Positions 5,635 to 6,445 of a stretch of 6,445 bases of DNA are shown here, one piece after another. The translations under genes and the position numbers were made by a program. The notes below the pieces were generated by a model. That model was not told the DNA's origin. It did no database searches and was given only the letters and a program-made list of their open reading frames with translations. The first letter of the stretch is position 1, and every line of letters begins with the position of its first letter. Source of the DNA: Actinomycetales bacterium Ga0077552 (GTDB taxonomy: Bacteria > Actinomycetota > Actinomycetes > Actinomycetales > Microbacteriaceae); NCBI GenBank assembly GCA_001464255.1, contig LNFD01000286.1, positions 1-6,445 on the forward strand. The letters run 5' to 3'.

Positions 5635-6445
5635 TCAGGCCACTCCGCCGATGGTCGAGATCGGCGTGGTCGGAGGGGGAGGAGTTCTCTGCGCCTGGAT
5701 GGCCGTGATGGCGACGGTGTTGACGATGTCGCTCACGAGCGCCCCGCGGCTGAGGTCGTTGACGGGCTTGCGCAGTCCCTGCAGCACGGGCCCGATCGCG
5801 ACGGCGCCCGCCGAGCGCTGCACCGCTTTATAGGTGTTGTTGCCGGTGTTGAGGTCGGGGAAGACGAACACGGTCGCGCGCCCCGCGACGGGCGAGCCCG
5901 GCATCTTCGAGGCCGCGACGCTTGGCTCGGCCGCCGCGTCGTACTGCATCGGCCCGTCGACGAGCAGTTCGGGCGCCCGCTCGCGCACGAGCTGGGTCGC
6001 CGTGCGCACCTTCTCACTCCCCCGTCGAGTACGAGAGCATCGCCACGCGCGGCTCGATCGCGAACTGCGCCGCGGTCGCCGCCGACGAGATGGCGATGTC
6101 GGCGAGCTGCTCGGCCGTCGGATCGGGCACGACGGCGCAGTCGCCGTAGACGAGCACACGGTCGGCGAGGCACATGAGGAACACGCTCGAGACGATGCTG
6201 ACGCCCGGGTCGGTCTTGATGATCTCGAAGCTGGGGCGGATGGTGTGCGCCGTCGTGTGCGCGGCGCCCGAGACCATGCCGTCGGCGAGGCCCAGGTGCA
6301 CCATCATCGTGCCGAAGTAGCTGACGTCGGTGACGACGTCGCGGGCGGTCTCGAGCGTGACGCCCTTGTGCGCCCGCACGCGCGCGTACTCCACCGCGAA
6401 CCGCTCGCGCAGGGTCTCGTCGCGCGTCGACAGGATGCTCGCCTG
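5635..6445 (-). pseudogene. pta: Phosphate acetyltransferase, C-terminal catalytic part, frame-disrupted and cut by the window edge
   Basis: Pta transfers the acetyl group of acetyl-CoA to phosphate, giving the acetyl phosphate used by AckA, which follows after 2 bp. The frame is open from the right edge to a TGA at 6016-6014. This part has VTDVSYFGTMMVHLGLADGM, the SGAAHTTAHTIRPSF segment and EPRVAMLSYSTGE. The rest of the PTA_PTB domain lies in the next frame (6015-5635). It starts EKVRTATQLV and includes VFPDLNTGNNTYKAVQRS and PVNDLSRGALVSDIV, whose Ser-Arg and Asp match the catalytic S309/R310/D316 of the Methanosarcina enzyme. Homologues have about seven more residues after STG (of the kind SGAGSDV in E. 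coli), so about 20 bases are missing here. As written, translation would stop before the active-site half. The Pro/Thr-rich tail (RTPPPPTTPISTIGGVA) is an unremarkable extension. The true start lies outside the window. A sequence or assembly error is a serious alternative, because ackA is intact. Confidence 0.9.

Noticed and set aside
5635..6159. A 174-codon frame as a separate short Pta-like gene
   Set aside because: Its first ~48 residues are Arg/Ser-rich shadow sequence. The meaningful part only continues the upstream pta domain, so it is the second half of one interrupted gene.

Overview
This is a very GC-rich segment (visibly around 70 % G+C). Every supportable gene lies on the minus strand, so the text reads 3' to 5' for the genes. 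The DnaX and RecR sequences, the frequent GTG starts, the Ala/Pro-rich DnaX linkers and the dnaX-recR-aspartokinase gene order point to an actinobacterium. Microbacteriaceae is my best guess, but that is inference from general familiarity.

In transcription order (right to left) the layout is as follows. (1) The 3' part of pta (phosphate acetyltransferase), running off the right edge, followed after 2 bp by a complete ackA (acetate kinase): the acetyl-CoA / acetyl-phosphate / acetate pathway. (2) A short gap with a perfect 9-bp hairpin. (3) dnaX (clamp-loader tau/gamma subunit) and, 28 bp later, recR (recombination mediator). No ybaB/ebfC gene lies between them. (4) An 87-bp intergenic region with two copies of a TGCAAC-N4-GTTGCA-type palindrome placed around a plausible promoter. 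(5) A three-gene cassette joined by 4-bp GTGA stop/start overlaps: an SRPBCC (START-like) protein, a TetR-family regulator and a four-helix DUF4260 membrane protein. (6) The first 28 codons of an aspartate kinase (lysC/ask), running off the left edge.

The most striking feature is that three of these genes need a change of reading frame, all in the same direction (+1 shift, equivalent to a net loss of 3n+2 bases). The tetR gene lacks about 29 bases covering helix 2 and the turn of its DNA-binding domain. The pta gene lacks about 20 bases of the conserved loop after its STG motif. The dnaX gene changes frame exactly at a UGA codon at the end of the ATPase-domain half, where a gamma-length product would end. 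The tetR and pta lesions look like true deletions or sequence errors. The dnaX one could be an error, a mutation or a programmed frameshift, and a stem-loop lies 6 nt downstream of the shift codon. Three breaks in 6.4 kb also raise the possibility of a faulty assembly.

The best candidate for new biology is the SRPBCC-TetR-DUF4260 cassette with its paired operators. It sits between housekeeping genes, appears to carry its own repressible promoter, and in this sequence its presumed repressor is broken.
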